Shown: positions 1 through 7,044 of the stretch, one piece after another
How positions within the stretch are numbered: the stretch's first letter is position 1
Layout: the number at the start of each line of letters is the position of its first letter
From: Thermoplasmata archaeon
Lineage (GTDB): Archaea; Thermoplasmatota; Thermoplasmata; Lutacidiplasmatales; UBA184
Assembly (NCBI GenBank): GCA_027315455.1
Contig: DAHUXZ010000008.1
Location: forward strand, 21,143-68,014
Direction of reading: 5' to 3'
DNA: 46,872 bases
Program-made: the position numbers and the translations under genes
The notes under the pieces: model-generated
Told to the model about the DNA's origin: nothing
Databases searched by the model: none
The model's input: the letters and a program-made list of their open reading frames with translations, nothing else

Positions 1-961
1 ACAGCTCGGCGACGAAGATCGAGGCGAAGAGGCCGAACGTCCAGTTGGGCCGCTCGAGCCAGCTGGCGCCGCCGCCCTGCGCGAGCCGATCGGGCCGAGC
101 GATGGCGGGGAAGAAGATGATCATCTCGAGGACGACGGAGGCGGCGAAAAGGGTCCCGTCGCCCGAGTCGAGCCAACGCAGGAGGCCTCCCATCATGAGG
201 GCGTACACGGCGAGCAGCTCGAGGAGGTAGCCGGAGAGGGCGGGCGGAAGCTCGGGGTGCCGGTAGAGGTGCTCCAGGATGCCGATGACGAGGACGATCA
301 TGAGCAGGCTCGACGCCGGGACGCTGAGCCCCACCCAACCCGTCACGGCGAGCGCCGGCGGCGACAGGGCCATGATCGACCCCTGCAGGAGGAGGAGGAA
401 CGCGACGGGCCGGGGAAGCCGGTCGCGGAGGAAGATCGTCGAGGCGATCATCTCGGCGGCCATGGTGAGCAGGAACCACGGCGAGTTGACCGCGGCGACG
501 AGGACGGCCCCGAGCCCACCGCCGACGGGCAGCGCGGCCCCCCCGCCGACGAGCGCCGCCGATGAGGAGAAGACCAGTCCCATCAGGAGCTCGTTGACGA
601 GGACGAGACCCACGAGCGCGGCGAGGAACGGGGCGTCGCGGCCGAGCGGTCGGGGGTGGTAGGCGTCCCCTTCCACGGCGCGTCGCCGCGCCTCCCCCGA
701 GAGAAGCGCGAACAACGGGAGGACCGTCGACGCCATCGCTCCCCCGGCGATCCAGAACCCGATGACGAGCGCCGGCGCGGAGGGGCCCGTCGTGTAGTAC
801 AGGCCCCCCGCGAGCATTCCGGCCATCATGGCGAGGAGGAACAGCACCGTCGCCGCCCGGGTGCGGCTCCGTGACTCCGCCGTCCAGCGGACGAACGTCG
901 CGGTAAGGTAGGCCATCGCGAGGGCGATCCCCGCGAGGACCACGAGGAGGTACGACGCCAT
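1..961 (-). CDS. Multi-pass membrane protein of unknown function, partial (C-terminus beyond left edge)
   Basis: Reading the minus strand from the ATG at 961 gives an open frame with no stop down to base 1, so about 320 residues are present and the C-terminus is missing. The protein begins MASYLLVVLAGIALAMAYL. It is dominated by hydrophobic segments of about 20 residues separated by short Arg-rich or Gly/Pro-rich loops, as expected for an integral membrane protein with perhaps eight or more helices. I recognise no motif that gives a function. The start lies 24 bases after the stop of the upstream membrane protein gene (986-1942, same strand), so the two probably form one transcript and may make a membrane complex (inference). 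The frame is confirmed by the unbroken hydrophobic pattern. Confidence 0.75.
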   Translation of the reverse strand, partial: MASYLLVVLAGIALAMAYLTATFVRWTAESRSRTRAATVLFLLAMMAGMLAGGLYYTTGPSAPALVIGFWIAGGAMASTVLPLFALLSGEARRRAVEGDAYHPRPLGRDAPFLAALVGLVLVNELLMGLVFSSSAALVGGGAALPVGGGLGAVLVAAVNSPWFLLTMAAEMIASTIFLRDRLPRPVAFLLLLQGSIMALSPPALAVTGWVGLSVPASSLLMIVLVIGILEHLYRHPELPPALSGYLLELLAVYALMMGGLLRWLDSGDGTLFAASVVLEMIIFFPAIARPDRLAQGGGASWLERPNWTFGLFASIFVAEL

Positions 962-985
962 ACCCGCGACCCTGTCGCCCGCGGC

Positions 986-1942
986 CTAGCGGTCCGGCTC
1001 GCGCCCCGCGAGCCGAGCGGCCCCGACCGCCGACGCCGACGGCGAGGCGGGCTCCTCAGCGGGGAGGACGGCCGCTTCGGCGGCCCGGGCCAGGAGGGCG
1101 CGGTGCGCGAGGTACGCGAGGTCGGTCGCCATGACCAGCGTGGACAGAACCCCGAAGACGAGCAGGCCCGCCGGGCCACCGACCGTGAGGTTCCCCCACT
1201 CCGCGACGGTCATCGCGAGGAACGCCGCCCCCACGGCGAACAGGACGCGCGTCTCGACGCCGGTGAGGCCGAGCCGGGACTCGAACCGTCGGTAGATCAG
1301 GACGAAGGCGAGGCCCATGACGAGCGTCATCAGCAGGGCGCCGAGGAGGGGAGAGGCCGCGATCCAGGGGGCGACGGCGGCCGCCGCGACGAGCGTCGCG
1401 AGCCCTTCCCGCTCGGTGCGGGTCAGCGGGACCCAGATCACGAGGGCCGCCATTGCCGCGGCCATCGACCAGTCGAACCACGGAGAGACGAGCGACTGCG
1501 CGACCGTCCACTCGGTGAGGACGGGCACGGGGTTGGAGACCGAGAAGAGGAGCCCCATGATCACCTCCGCCCCCGTGGCGGCCGCGGCGATCAGCACCGG
1601 CCACCACCAGCCGGTCCCGTCGATCCGGCGGTCCTCGTAGACGATGACCGCGATGACCCAGAGGCCCGGCGGGGCGAACATCATGAAGTTGAGGCCCCAG
1701 AGGACGACCGTCGCGGCACTGTAGCTGTCCGGGAAGAAGACGAAGTCGAGGAGGGCGAGGAGGAACGCCGCCGACCCGAGGAGCGCGGACGAGCCGATCA
1801 CCATGTGGCTCATCGTCGGGGGTCGACCGGTGCGGGGGAGGATCTGATAGAGAAGGTAGACCTCGACGGCGACCATGACGACGGCCACGATGGCGTACGC
1901 CTCGAGGGCCGGGGTCACTCCGAGGGGAGGGAGCCACTCCAC
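986..1942 (-). CDS. Multi-pass membrane protein of unknown function
   Basis: About 318 residues with roughly eight hydrophobic segments, short polar loops and a C-terminal tail rich in Ala, Glu and Pro (last 35 residues) that is probably cytoplasmic. No catalytic or binding motif is visible and I cannot assign a family. The longest frame begins with a TTG at 1969, but an A/T-rich box on the minus strand at 1965-1974 overlaps that codon. The GTG at 1942 lies about 28 nt downstream of the box, fitting a leaderless start, so I chose it. The next gene (start 961) follows after 24 bases. The organisation suggests a two-gene membrane operon, but the role is unknown. Confidence 0.7.
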   Translation of the reverse strand: MEWLPPLGVTPALEAYAIVAVVMVAVEVYLLYQILPRTGRPPTMSHMVIGSSALLGSAAFLLALLDFVFFPDSYSAATVVLWGLNFMMFAPPGLWVIAVIVYEDRRIDGTGWWWPVLIAAAATGAEVIMGLLFSVSNPVPVLTEWTVAQSLVSPWFDWSMAAAMAALVIWVPLTRTEREGLATLVAAAAVAPWIAASPLLGALLMTLVMGLAFVLIYRRFESRLGLTGVETRVLFAVGAAFLAMTVAEWGNLTVGGPAGLLVFGVLSTLVMATDLAYLAHRALLARAAEAAVLPAEEPASPSASAVGAARLAGREPDR

Positions 1943-1964
1943 CGGCCGTTCGACTCCACCGGGT

Positions 1965-1974
1965 CCCAAATAGA
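1965..1974 (-). promoter_or_regulatory. TATA-like box for the 986-1942 membrane protein gene
   Basis: Minus-strand TCTATTTGGG, an A/T island in a GC-rich region. Its centre is about 28 nt upstream of the GTG at 1942, the distance expected between an archaeal TATA box and a transcription start, so translation would start at or next to the 5' end. Confidence 0.5.
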
Positions 1975-2134
1975 CGCCGTACGTGCTCGGGACCGGCCGC
2001 GAGCGCCGTCGAAAGGCCGTGGACGTCCCCGGACGGGGGCGACCGCGCCGGCCGGGCTCGGGCGGGCCGAGCGACGGACGTGAACCCGGGGCATGGCCGG
2101 CACCGCGTCGACGGGGCCCGAGGGGAGCTACCGG

Positions 2135-2968
2135 TTACGCTCGGCGGGTCGGGGGCTGCCGGGAGCGACGCGAGGGGAGCGGTCCCTTGGACGCGCGCAC
2201 GCGGCGGGCCGATACCACGAGGTGAAGGGGGATCTGCTCGATCCATTCCTTCCGGATCCGACGACCGACGAATTCGGACGTGGGCGTGGGCTCGATCAGG
2301 TCAAGGATCACCCAGCCGGCCTCCCGCAGGGTTCGCGCGTACCAGCTGAGCGGTCGGTGGTATCCTCGCGTCAGCGCCGTCCGACCCTCGCCGAGTTCCC
2401 ACGGGTAGCGGTCCTCGTGGAGGGTGCGGTAGCGGGTGACCTTGCGAAAGACCTCCGAGGGCGCCGTGGTGTCGGGCACGGGTTCGACCACGTAGCTCGA
2501 CCGCGTATCGACATCGAAGCACGGATGGCTGATGCTGAAGACGAAACTCCCCCCCTCGACGACGACGCGGGCGACCGAACGGATGGCCCCCGCCGCGTCC
2601 TCGATGTCCATGAGCGACATGTTGGCGAGGGCGGTGTCGAAGCTCGCGTCGGCGAGCCCGTCGAGCCGGGCCGCGTCCCCCTCGAGATAGACCACCCCCA
2701 GCGGATCGCGCCCCTCCCGCTCCCGGGCCCGCGCGATCAGCTCCGGGGAAGCGTCGATCCCCGTGACGCGCGCGCCGGCCCGGGCGAGCCGCCGGGCGAT
2801 GTAGCCGTTCCCGCATCCCACGTCGAGGATCCGTTCCCCCGGTCGGACCTCGCCCAGGGCAGCGAAGAGGCCGGGGTCGATCAGCGTCCGGTGCCAGAGG
2901 TCGCCGGTGTCCCCCTGCTGGTCGTCGTACCAGGCGGAAAAACCTTCCAGCGGGGGGCGCGGCTCCAT
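2135..2968 (-). CDS. Class I SAM-dependent methyltransferase
   Basis: A 277-residue protein with a Rossmann-type methyltransferase fold. Motif I (ILDVGCGNGYIARR) is at about residues 47-60, the acidic end of strand beta-2 (GIDAS) at 70-74, and a motif with FDTALANMSLMDIED at about 110-124. This places it among UbiE/Methyltransf_11-type enzymes that move the methyl group of S-adenosylmethionine onto a small molecule; the substrate cannot be told. The N-terminus (FSAWYDDQQGD) is typical of the family. The last 20 residues are basic and probably disordered. The ATG at 2968 follows the stop of the Nudix-like gene by 10 bases, so the two are probably cotranscribed. Confidence 0.85.
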   Translation of the reverse strand: MEPRPPLEGFSAWYDDQQGDTGDLWHRTLIDPGLFAALGEVRPGERILDVGCGNGYIARRLARAGARVTGIDASPELIARAREREGRDPLGVVYLEGDAARLDGLADASFDTALANMSLMDIEDAAGAIRSVARVVVEGGSFVFSISHPCFDVDTRSSYVVEPVPDTTAPSEVFRKVTRYRTLHEDRYPWELGEGRTALTRGYHRPLSWYARTLREAGWVILDLIEPTPTSEFVGRRIRKEWIEQIPLHLVVSARRVRASKGPLPSRRSRQPPTRRA

Positions 2969-2978
2969 CGTCAGAGAC

Positions 2979-3521
2979 TCAGCCGGTGGGAACGCCCGCG
3001 AGCGCCAGGATGTCCGAATGCGAGCGGGCGAGCGTCTCCGCGCGGAGAGAGCGGGTGTCCACGAACGCGAGCTCGGTCCAGGCGGGATGCCGCGCGAGCT
3101 CGTCGGCCCTCGCCCGGGCGGTGTAGACGAACTCGAGGTCCCAGTGTCGACGGGGCGGCGTGGCTCCGGGAGGGCCGTACACCTCTGACCCCACGATCGG
3201 TCCCTCGAGAGCGCGCGGAGCCAGGCCGGTGAGCTCGGCGAGGACGCGGGCGGCGGCCTCGTCCGGTCCCTCCCCGAACCGGAGGTGGCAGGAGGGGAGC
3301 ATCCAGTGCTCCTTCCAGCGGGCGACCCGCTCGGCGTCGAGCGCCCCGAGATGGTCCCACGGCGCCGAGGGGTCGGGCTTTCCGAGGAGGACCCAGCCCG
3401 GGCGGTCCTCGGAGCGGATCACGAGGAAGGCGGACAGACAAAAGCCGTCCTCGGGCACGGCACGGATCCCCACCGCGGTCGCCGATGGCGAGAATCGGCA
3501 GAATCGGCGGTCCGTCGTCAC
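2979..3521 (-). CDS. Nudix-like protein with a degenerate Nudix box
   Basis: 180 residues. The segment GEGPDEAAARVLAELTGL lines up with the Nudix signature (G-x5-E-x7-REUxEExGU), but the RE pair is RV and the EE pair is EL, so two of the glutamates that bind catalytic metal in the family are missing. The flanks (hydrophobic strands such as FLVIRS and GWVLLGKP, and a later WDLEFVYTA) fit the Nudix fold. It may be a binding protein rather than a hydrolase (inference). The GTG start at 3521 lies about 27 nt after a TATA-like box at 3544-3552, which supports a leaderless mRNA. The methyltransferase gene follows 10 bases downstream. Confidence 0.65.
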   Translation of the reverse strand: MTTDRRFCRFSPSATAVGIRAVPEDGFCLSAFLVIRSEDRPGWVLLGKPDPSAPWDHLGALDAERVARWKEHWMLPSCHLRFGEGPDEAAARVLAELTGLAPRALEGPIVGSEVYGPPGATPPRRHWDLEFVYTARARADELARHPAWTELAFVDTRSLRAETLARSHSDILALAGVPTG

Positions 3522-3543
3522 GCCGGCAGGGGAGGCGAACGGA

Positions 3544-3552
3544 CAGATAACG
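3544..3552 (-). promoter_or_regulatory. TATA-like box for the Nudix-methyltransferase pair
   Basis: Minus-strand CGTTATCTG. Its centre is about 27 nt from the GTG at 3521, so transcription should start at that codon. Confidence 0.5.
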
Positions 3553-3575
3553 GCTGACCGACGCGGCCCGAGCCG

Positions 3576-4271
3576 TTACATCGGCGGAGGCCGAGGCCCG
3601 GCCCGGCGCTCGAGGACCGCGAAGTAAACGGCGGCCCCGCGCCCGCCCTTCGGACCGCGAAAGCCGGCCCCGTACCGGGTCTCCCGGAACAGGAACTCCT
3701 CCTCGAGGGCCGCCGTGGCCTCCTCGAGGGAGGGGCGATGAGGAGGTCCCGGTGTGCCCGCGTACTCCCGGGCGAAAAACGAGAGGACGAAGCGCGCCCC
3801 GGGCTTCAGGACTCGGGCCAGTTCCTTCGCGAAGGCCCGACGGAGGGAGATCGGCAGGGTGTGGAAGCAGCCGATGTCCAACGCGCCGCCGAACTCGCCG
3901 TCCGGGTAGGGCAGCCGGAGTACGTCACCGACCTGGAAGTCCACCGTCCGGCGGGCGGCGATCGCCCGCGCGCGGGCGGCTTGGATCGCTCCTTCCGCGA
4001 TATCGATGCCGGAGACGCGGAACCCCCGGCGGGCGAGGTAGAGGGAGTTCGATCCGGCGCCGCAACCGACGTCCAGGATGCGGGCGCCCTTCCGCCACCG
4101 CCCGCTTCGAACGGTCTCCACGATCCAATCCGATGGGCGGGGCGAGAACCAGGGGAGTTTCCGGTAGTGTGTCGCCCGGTAGGTCTCGTTCCATTGACGC
4201 CGGTGCGCCTCCGGGAAGGCCGGTCCGGACGAGGCGCGCCCCGTAGAACCCTTCGCGGTGCGCTCGCCCAC
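3576..4271 (-). CDS. Class I SAM-dependent methyltransferase (TPMT/TehB-like)
   Basis: 231 residues. The N-terminal WNETYRATHYRKLPWFSP block (about 27-44) is typical of thiopurine/TehB-type methyltransferases. Motif I (ILDVGCGAGSNSLYLARRG) lies at about 65-83, the beta-2 acid in GIDIAEG at 88-94, and the DIGCFHTLP block near 132-140 is also characteristic. Proteins of this group methylate small, often toxic thiol, halide or metalloid compounds using SAM; the substrate here is unknown. The GTG at 4271 is the start of the longest frame, and a TATA-like stretch lies about 23 nt upstream (4288-4297). It is a separate unit from the next methyltransferase: 54 bases containing another promoter lie between them. 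Confidence 0.85.
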   Translation of the reverse strand: MGERTAKGSTGRASSGPAFPEAHRRQWNETYRATHYRKLPWFSPRPSDWIVETVRSGRWRKGARILDVGCGAGSNSLYLARRGFRVSGIDIAEGAIQAARARAIAARRTVDFQVGDVLRLPYPDGEFGGALDIGCFHTLPISLRRAFAKELARVLKPGARFVLSFFAREYAGTPGPPHRPSLEEATAALEEEFLFRETRYGAGFRGPKGGRGAAVYFAVLERRAGPRPPPM

Positions 4272-4287
4272 GGAGGCCGCAGGCGTT

Positions 4288-4297
4288 GCCTAATTTT
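4288..4297 (-). promoter_or_regulatory. TATA-like box for the TPMT-like methyltransferase gene
   Basis: Minus-strand AAAATTAGGC, the most A/T-rich stretch in the 298-base gap between the divergent genes starting at 4271 and 4570. Its centre is about 22-23 nt from the GTG at 4271. Confidence 0.45.
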
Positions 4298-4543
4298 GAC
4301 TTCTCCCCAGGGAGAGCGGAGCCGGCGGGCCGCGCGGACCGGGATCCGCTCGATTCACGGCTAAGGAGCGTTCGATCCGACCCGGTCGCGAGCTCCCGCG
4401 CGATCGCGCGGCGGCGCCCGGACCTCGCGCCGGGAGTCCACCCGCCTTGCGGGGGGGCGTTCTTCCGGGCCCCGCCGACCCGCGGCCCGCCCGCTGTTCC
4501 GGCCCCGGCATCCGCGAGTTTGCACCGTTCCCTTGAATCGGCC

Positions 4544-4552
4544 CTATTATTA
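4544..4552 (+). promoter_or_regulatory. TATA box for the collagen-like gene
   Basis: CTATTATTA in a GC-rich region. It lies about 22 nt before the ATG at 4570 and about 27 nt before an in-frame ATG at 4576. The spacing rule seen elsewhere in the window favours 4576 as a leaderless start, two residues shorter. Confidence 0.55.
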
Positions 4553-4569
4553 GACGGGAGAAACGGTCG

Positions 4570-5286
4570 ATGGGCATGCAGTCGGCTCCGCCGAACGTAC
4601 CGAGCCCCCCTCCGCCGATCGGACCCCCACCCGGAACCTCCGCGGGAGGCGCGGGGGGATCCTCGCTCGCCCGACTCCTGTCGCTGGTGGCGATCGCGAT
4701 ATCGGTCATCGCGATCATCCTCACGCTCGTCATCCCCGGGCCCGCGGGCCTGACGGGGGCCACGGGAGCCGCCGGACCGACCGGAGCCGCCGGTCCCCAG
4801 GGCCCGGCCGGAGCGACCGGAAGCCGCGGCCCCGCGGGGGCGAACGGTAGCGCCGGGCCGGCCGGCCCCGCCGGGAACGGCACCATCATGGCCTCGTCGT
4901 CCACCGGCGCGACCACTTTCATCGGCACGGGCTGCACGCCCTACGTCGGCGGCGTCGTAACCATCACGGTCCCCGCCAACGGCACGATCGTGGTCCAGGC
5001 CCAGATCTGGGTCCAGTTCACCCACACCCTCGGTACCGAGAACCTCGCCTTCCTGACCGTTTCGAACGCGAACAACACCTGCACCAACTACACCAGCCTA
5101 TGGCCCGTGATGGTGGGGGCGAACGAAGCGAACGCTACCTACAACCTGGGCGGCTTCCCGATGCAGGAGTTCTCCGTTCCCGCCGGGACGTATTCGTTCT
5201 ACATCGTCGGGGACATGTCCGCGGGCGCCACGGACAGCGCGTACTTCTGGTACGCCAACATGGTGGCGGTCTACTACCCGGCGTAG
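4570..5286 (+). CDS. Membrane-anchored collagen-like protein
   Basis: 238 residues. A Pro/Gly-rich N-terminal tail (1-33) is followed by one transmembrane helix (about 34-56) and then 16 uninterrupted Gly-X-Y triplets (Gly57 to Gly102) with several Pro residues. Next comes a beta-rich C-terminal domain of about 135 residues with Cys122 and Cys171, ending in WYANMVAVYYPA. This is the layout of bacterial and phage collagen-like proteins, where the repeat forms a homotrimeric triple helix and the globular head (C1q/TNF-like in many cases) sets the trimer. The single N-terminal helix would leave the stalk and head outside the cell (inference). A protein with two DTG aspartic-protease motifs follows on the same strand. 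Confidence 0.85.
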   Translation: MGMQSAPPNVPSPPPPIGPPPGTSAGGAGGSSLARLLSLVAIAISVIAIILTLVIPGPAGLTGATGAAGPTGAAGPQGPAGATGSRGPAGANGSAGPAGPAGNGTIMASSSTGATTFIGTGCTPYVGGVVTITVPANGTIVVQAQIWVQFTHTLGTENLAFLTVSNANNTCTNYTSLWPVMVGANEANATYNLGGFPMQEFSVPAGTYSFYIVGDMSAGATDSAYFWYANMVAVYYPA

Positions 5287-5417
5287 GTCGGACGCGCCTC
5301 CGGGGCCAACCTCTTCCTCCCCCTTCTTCGGCGTCGGGTTCTCGCCACCCGCGACCGGATCCCGCCCGGCCGCCGGAAGGGTCATCCCTTCGAACGGCTC
5401 CGTCCCCCGAGGGGTCC

Positions 5418-6248
5418 GTGGAGGTCCCGTTCCGGTTCGTCGGCCACATGACGGAGGTGCCGGTGCGCCTCCTCGACGGGGAGGTAACCCCGTTCCTCCT
5501 CGATACGGGCATCGGCATCGAGCTCGTCACGCCCGACCTCGCCCGACGCTGCGGGGCGCGGCCACGGTCGGAGGAGTTCACGGGCCACCGGATGTCGGGC
5601 CAGGAGATCCGGGGACGCCTCGTCACCGTGCCCCGGCTAGAGTTCGGGAGTATGGTCTGCTCCGACGTCGACGCGGGTCTCCTCGAGATGGCCCTCCCCT
5701 CCGCGTTCGACCACATTGGAGGCTTCCTGTCGCTGCGGCCGTTCCTCTTTACGCCGTTCTCGATCGACTTTCCCCGGGAGGTGGTGGCCGTAGGTCGCGA
5801 CCGACCGTCGGCGGCGACCGAAGGGACCGCGACCGTTCCCCTCCGCCTCCTTCGCGAGGGTCCGGCCCTGAGCGCGTTCCTGCCGATGGTGCTCCCCTCG
5901 GGGACCGTGGTCACGATGGAGGTCGACACCGGCTCGGACGCGCTCATCCTTCATCGCCGGTTCCTGAAGGAGCTCGGCCTGTCCCCGGAGGATCCGCGCG
6001 TTCGCCACGTCGAGGGCACCGACGAGACCGGCCACCCCTTCGAGCGGCTCTTCGCCCCGGTCCCGGGGGCGGTCCGCGTCCGTAACGCGCCCCAGATCTT
6101 CCAGGAAGCGCCGGTGGCGATGTTCCAGGAGATCATCTATGACGGCCTCGTGGGGACCGACTTCCTCCGCCGCTACGCGGTGGGCTTCGACCTCCGGGTG
6201 CCGTCGATCACCTTCTCGCCGCCGGCCGCGCCGCCGTCTCGACCGTAG
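5418..6248 (+). CDS. Retropepsin-like aspartic protease with two DTG domains
   Basis: 276 residues when started at the GTG at 5418. Two repeats of a retropepsin-type fold are visible: FLLDTGIG with Asp29 and MEVDTGSD with Asp170, each preceded by beta strands (VPVRLLDG; TVPLRLLREG) and followed by a hydrophobic strand ending in Gly (IGGFLSLRPF; YDGLVGTDFL). Two DTG motifs in one chain could form a pepsin-like active site within a monomer, whereas viral retropepsins dimerise. I see no signal peptide, so a cytoplasmic place is likely. The start is uncertain: an ATG at 5448 is the alternative, but it would cut the first strand, and no TATA box or convincing ribosome site decides. It lies 131 bases after the collagen-like gene. 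Confidence 0.7.
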   Translation: MEVPFRFVGHMTEVPVRLLDGEVTPFLLDTGIGIELVTPDLARRCGARPRSEEFTGHRMSGQEIRGRLVTVPRLEFGSMVCSDVDAGLLEMALPSAFDHIGGFLSLRPFLFTPFSIDFPREVVAVGRDRPSAATEGTATVPLRLLREGPALSAFLPMVLPSGTVVTMEVDTGSDALILHRRFLKELGLSPEDPRVRHVEGTDETGHPFERLFAPVPGAVRVRNAPQIFQEAPVAMFQEIIYDGLVGTDFLRRYAVGFDLRVPSITFSPPAAPPSRP

Positions 6249-6340
6249 CCCGGCCCCGCTACGAACCGCGGCGGTCGCCCCCGACGCGGCCGTCACGGGT
6301 GGGGCCTGCCGCCGGAGGTCACGCGCGGCCCATTACCAAA

Positions 6341-6358
6341 CTTAGTAACGCTTATGCC
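6341..6358 (+). promoter_or_regulatory. Promoter A/T islands for the 6392 operon
   Basis: Two A/T islands, CTTAGTAACG and CTTATGCC, in an otherwise GC-rich gap. The second is centred about 38 nt before the ATG at 6392, which would give a leader of about 10-12 nt. Confidence 0.45.
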
Positions 6359-6391
6359 GTCCGACGGCCTTCCGGACCTAGCGGGGCGCGG

Positions 6392-6760
6392 ATGTTCAGC
6401 AGGGCCGAGCGGCAGTACCTCGGGATCCTCGCGCGAAGCCACCGGGACGGCACGGACCCGGACGTGGCCCTGACCGCGCTCTTTCCGAACCCGGTCTACC
6501 GGCGCAAGCTCCTCTGGGGGATCCGGCGAAAGGCGCAGCGCACCGCGGCCGACCTCTCGCTGTACGCGGTCGCGGCCCGCGCCGAGGTGAGGGTGCTTCC
6601 ACGGGCCCCGGCGCCCGAAGCACCCGCGATCCCCCTCGCGGAGGACCCCCTCGTGACGTTCCTGCGGTACCTGGCCACGGTCGTCGGACCCCGTCCGGCG
6701 CCGACGAAGGGATCCGGGAAGGCGGCCCCGGCGAGGGGCCGGAACAAGGAGGAACGATGA
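6392..6760 (+). CDS. Conserved-looking hypothetical protein
   Basis: 122 residues, started at the ATG at 6392, downstream of the promoter islands; the longer frame from 6299 would start before them and is poor in ordinary residues. The N-terminal two thirds look like a helical, folded domain, with blocks RAERQYLGILARSH and NPVYRRKLLWGIRRKA. The last 30 residues are Pro, Gly, Lys and Arg rich and probably disordered. I do not recognise a family. The gene overlaps the next one by ATGA (ATG 6757, TGA 6758), and a good ribosome site (GGAGG at about 6747-6751) lies before the downstream start. The two products are therefore probably made together, and this protein may act at the membrane with its partner (inference). 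Confidence 0.65.
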   Translation: MFSRAERQYLGILARSHRDGTDPDVALTALFPNPVYRRKLLWGIRRKAQRTAADLSLYAVAARAEVRVLPRAPAPEAPAIPLAEDPLVTFLRYLATVVGPRPAPTKGSGKAAPARGRNKEER

Positions 6761-7044
6761 TCCTGGTGGGGTATCTGGCGATCGGCATCGCGGTGGTCGT
6801 CCTGGCGCTGGTCGTCGGGTTCTACGCGTGGACGTACCGCCGCAACCGCCAGCTCGGGAGTCCGGGCATCGTTTCGCGCTCGCGTCTCACCTGTCCGAAG
6901 TGCCACCAGGTCTTCGACTACGACTACATGCCGGGGGCGTCGTTCACCGCGCTGCGCCTGGGTCGCTCCCGGTACATGGCCTGCCCGCTCTGCCAGAAGT
7001 GGTCCACGTTCGACCTCAGCGAGGAGCGGCTCGCGAGGCCGTAG
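6757..7044 (+). CDS. Membrane-anchored zinc-ribbon protein
   Basis: 95 residues. One N-terminal transmembrane helix (about 3-26) is followed by a short basic segment (TYRRNRQLG) and a zinc ribbon with CPKC at about 48-51 and CPLC at about 80-83. The ribbon most likely faces the cytoplasm, because the residues after the helix are basic. Small proteins of this form are common in archaea, but no role is known to me. The start overlaps the stop of the upstream gene. The last 29 bases overlap, tail to tail, the 3' end of the recombinase gene on the other strand. Confidence 0.8.
   Translation: MILVGYLAIGIAVVVLALVVGFYAWTYRRNRQLGSPGIVSRSRLTCPKCHQVFDYDYMPGASFTALRLGRSRYMACPLCQKWSTFDLSEERLARP

Noticed and set aside
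1103-2083. Plus-strand frame of 326 codons opposite the second membrane protein
   Set aside because: Arg/Asp/Glu-rich shadow; the minus strand shows regular membrane helices and a promoter.
5100-5417. Start of the retropepsin-like gene inside the collagen-like gene
   Set aside because: That part of the frame is an Arg/Gly-rich shadow of the collagen-like coding sequence; the protein pattern begins only near 5418.
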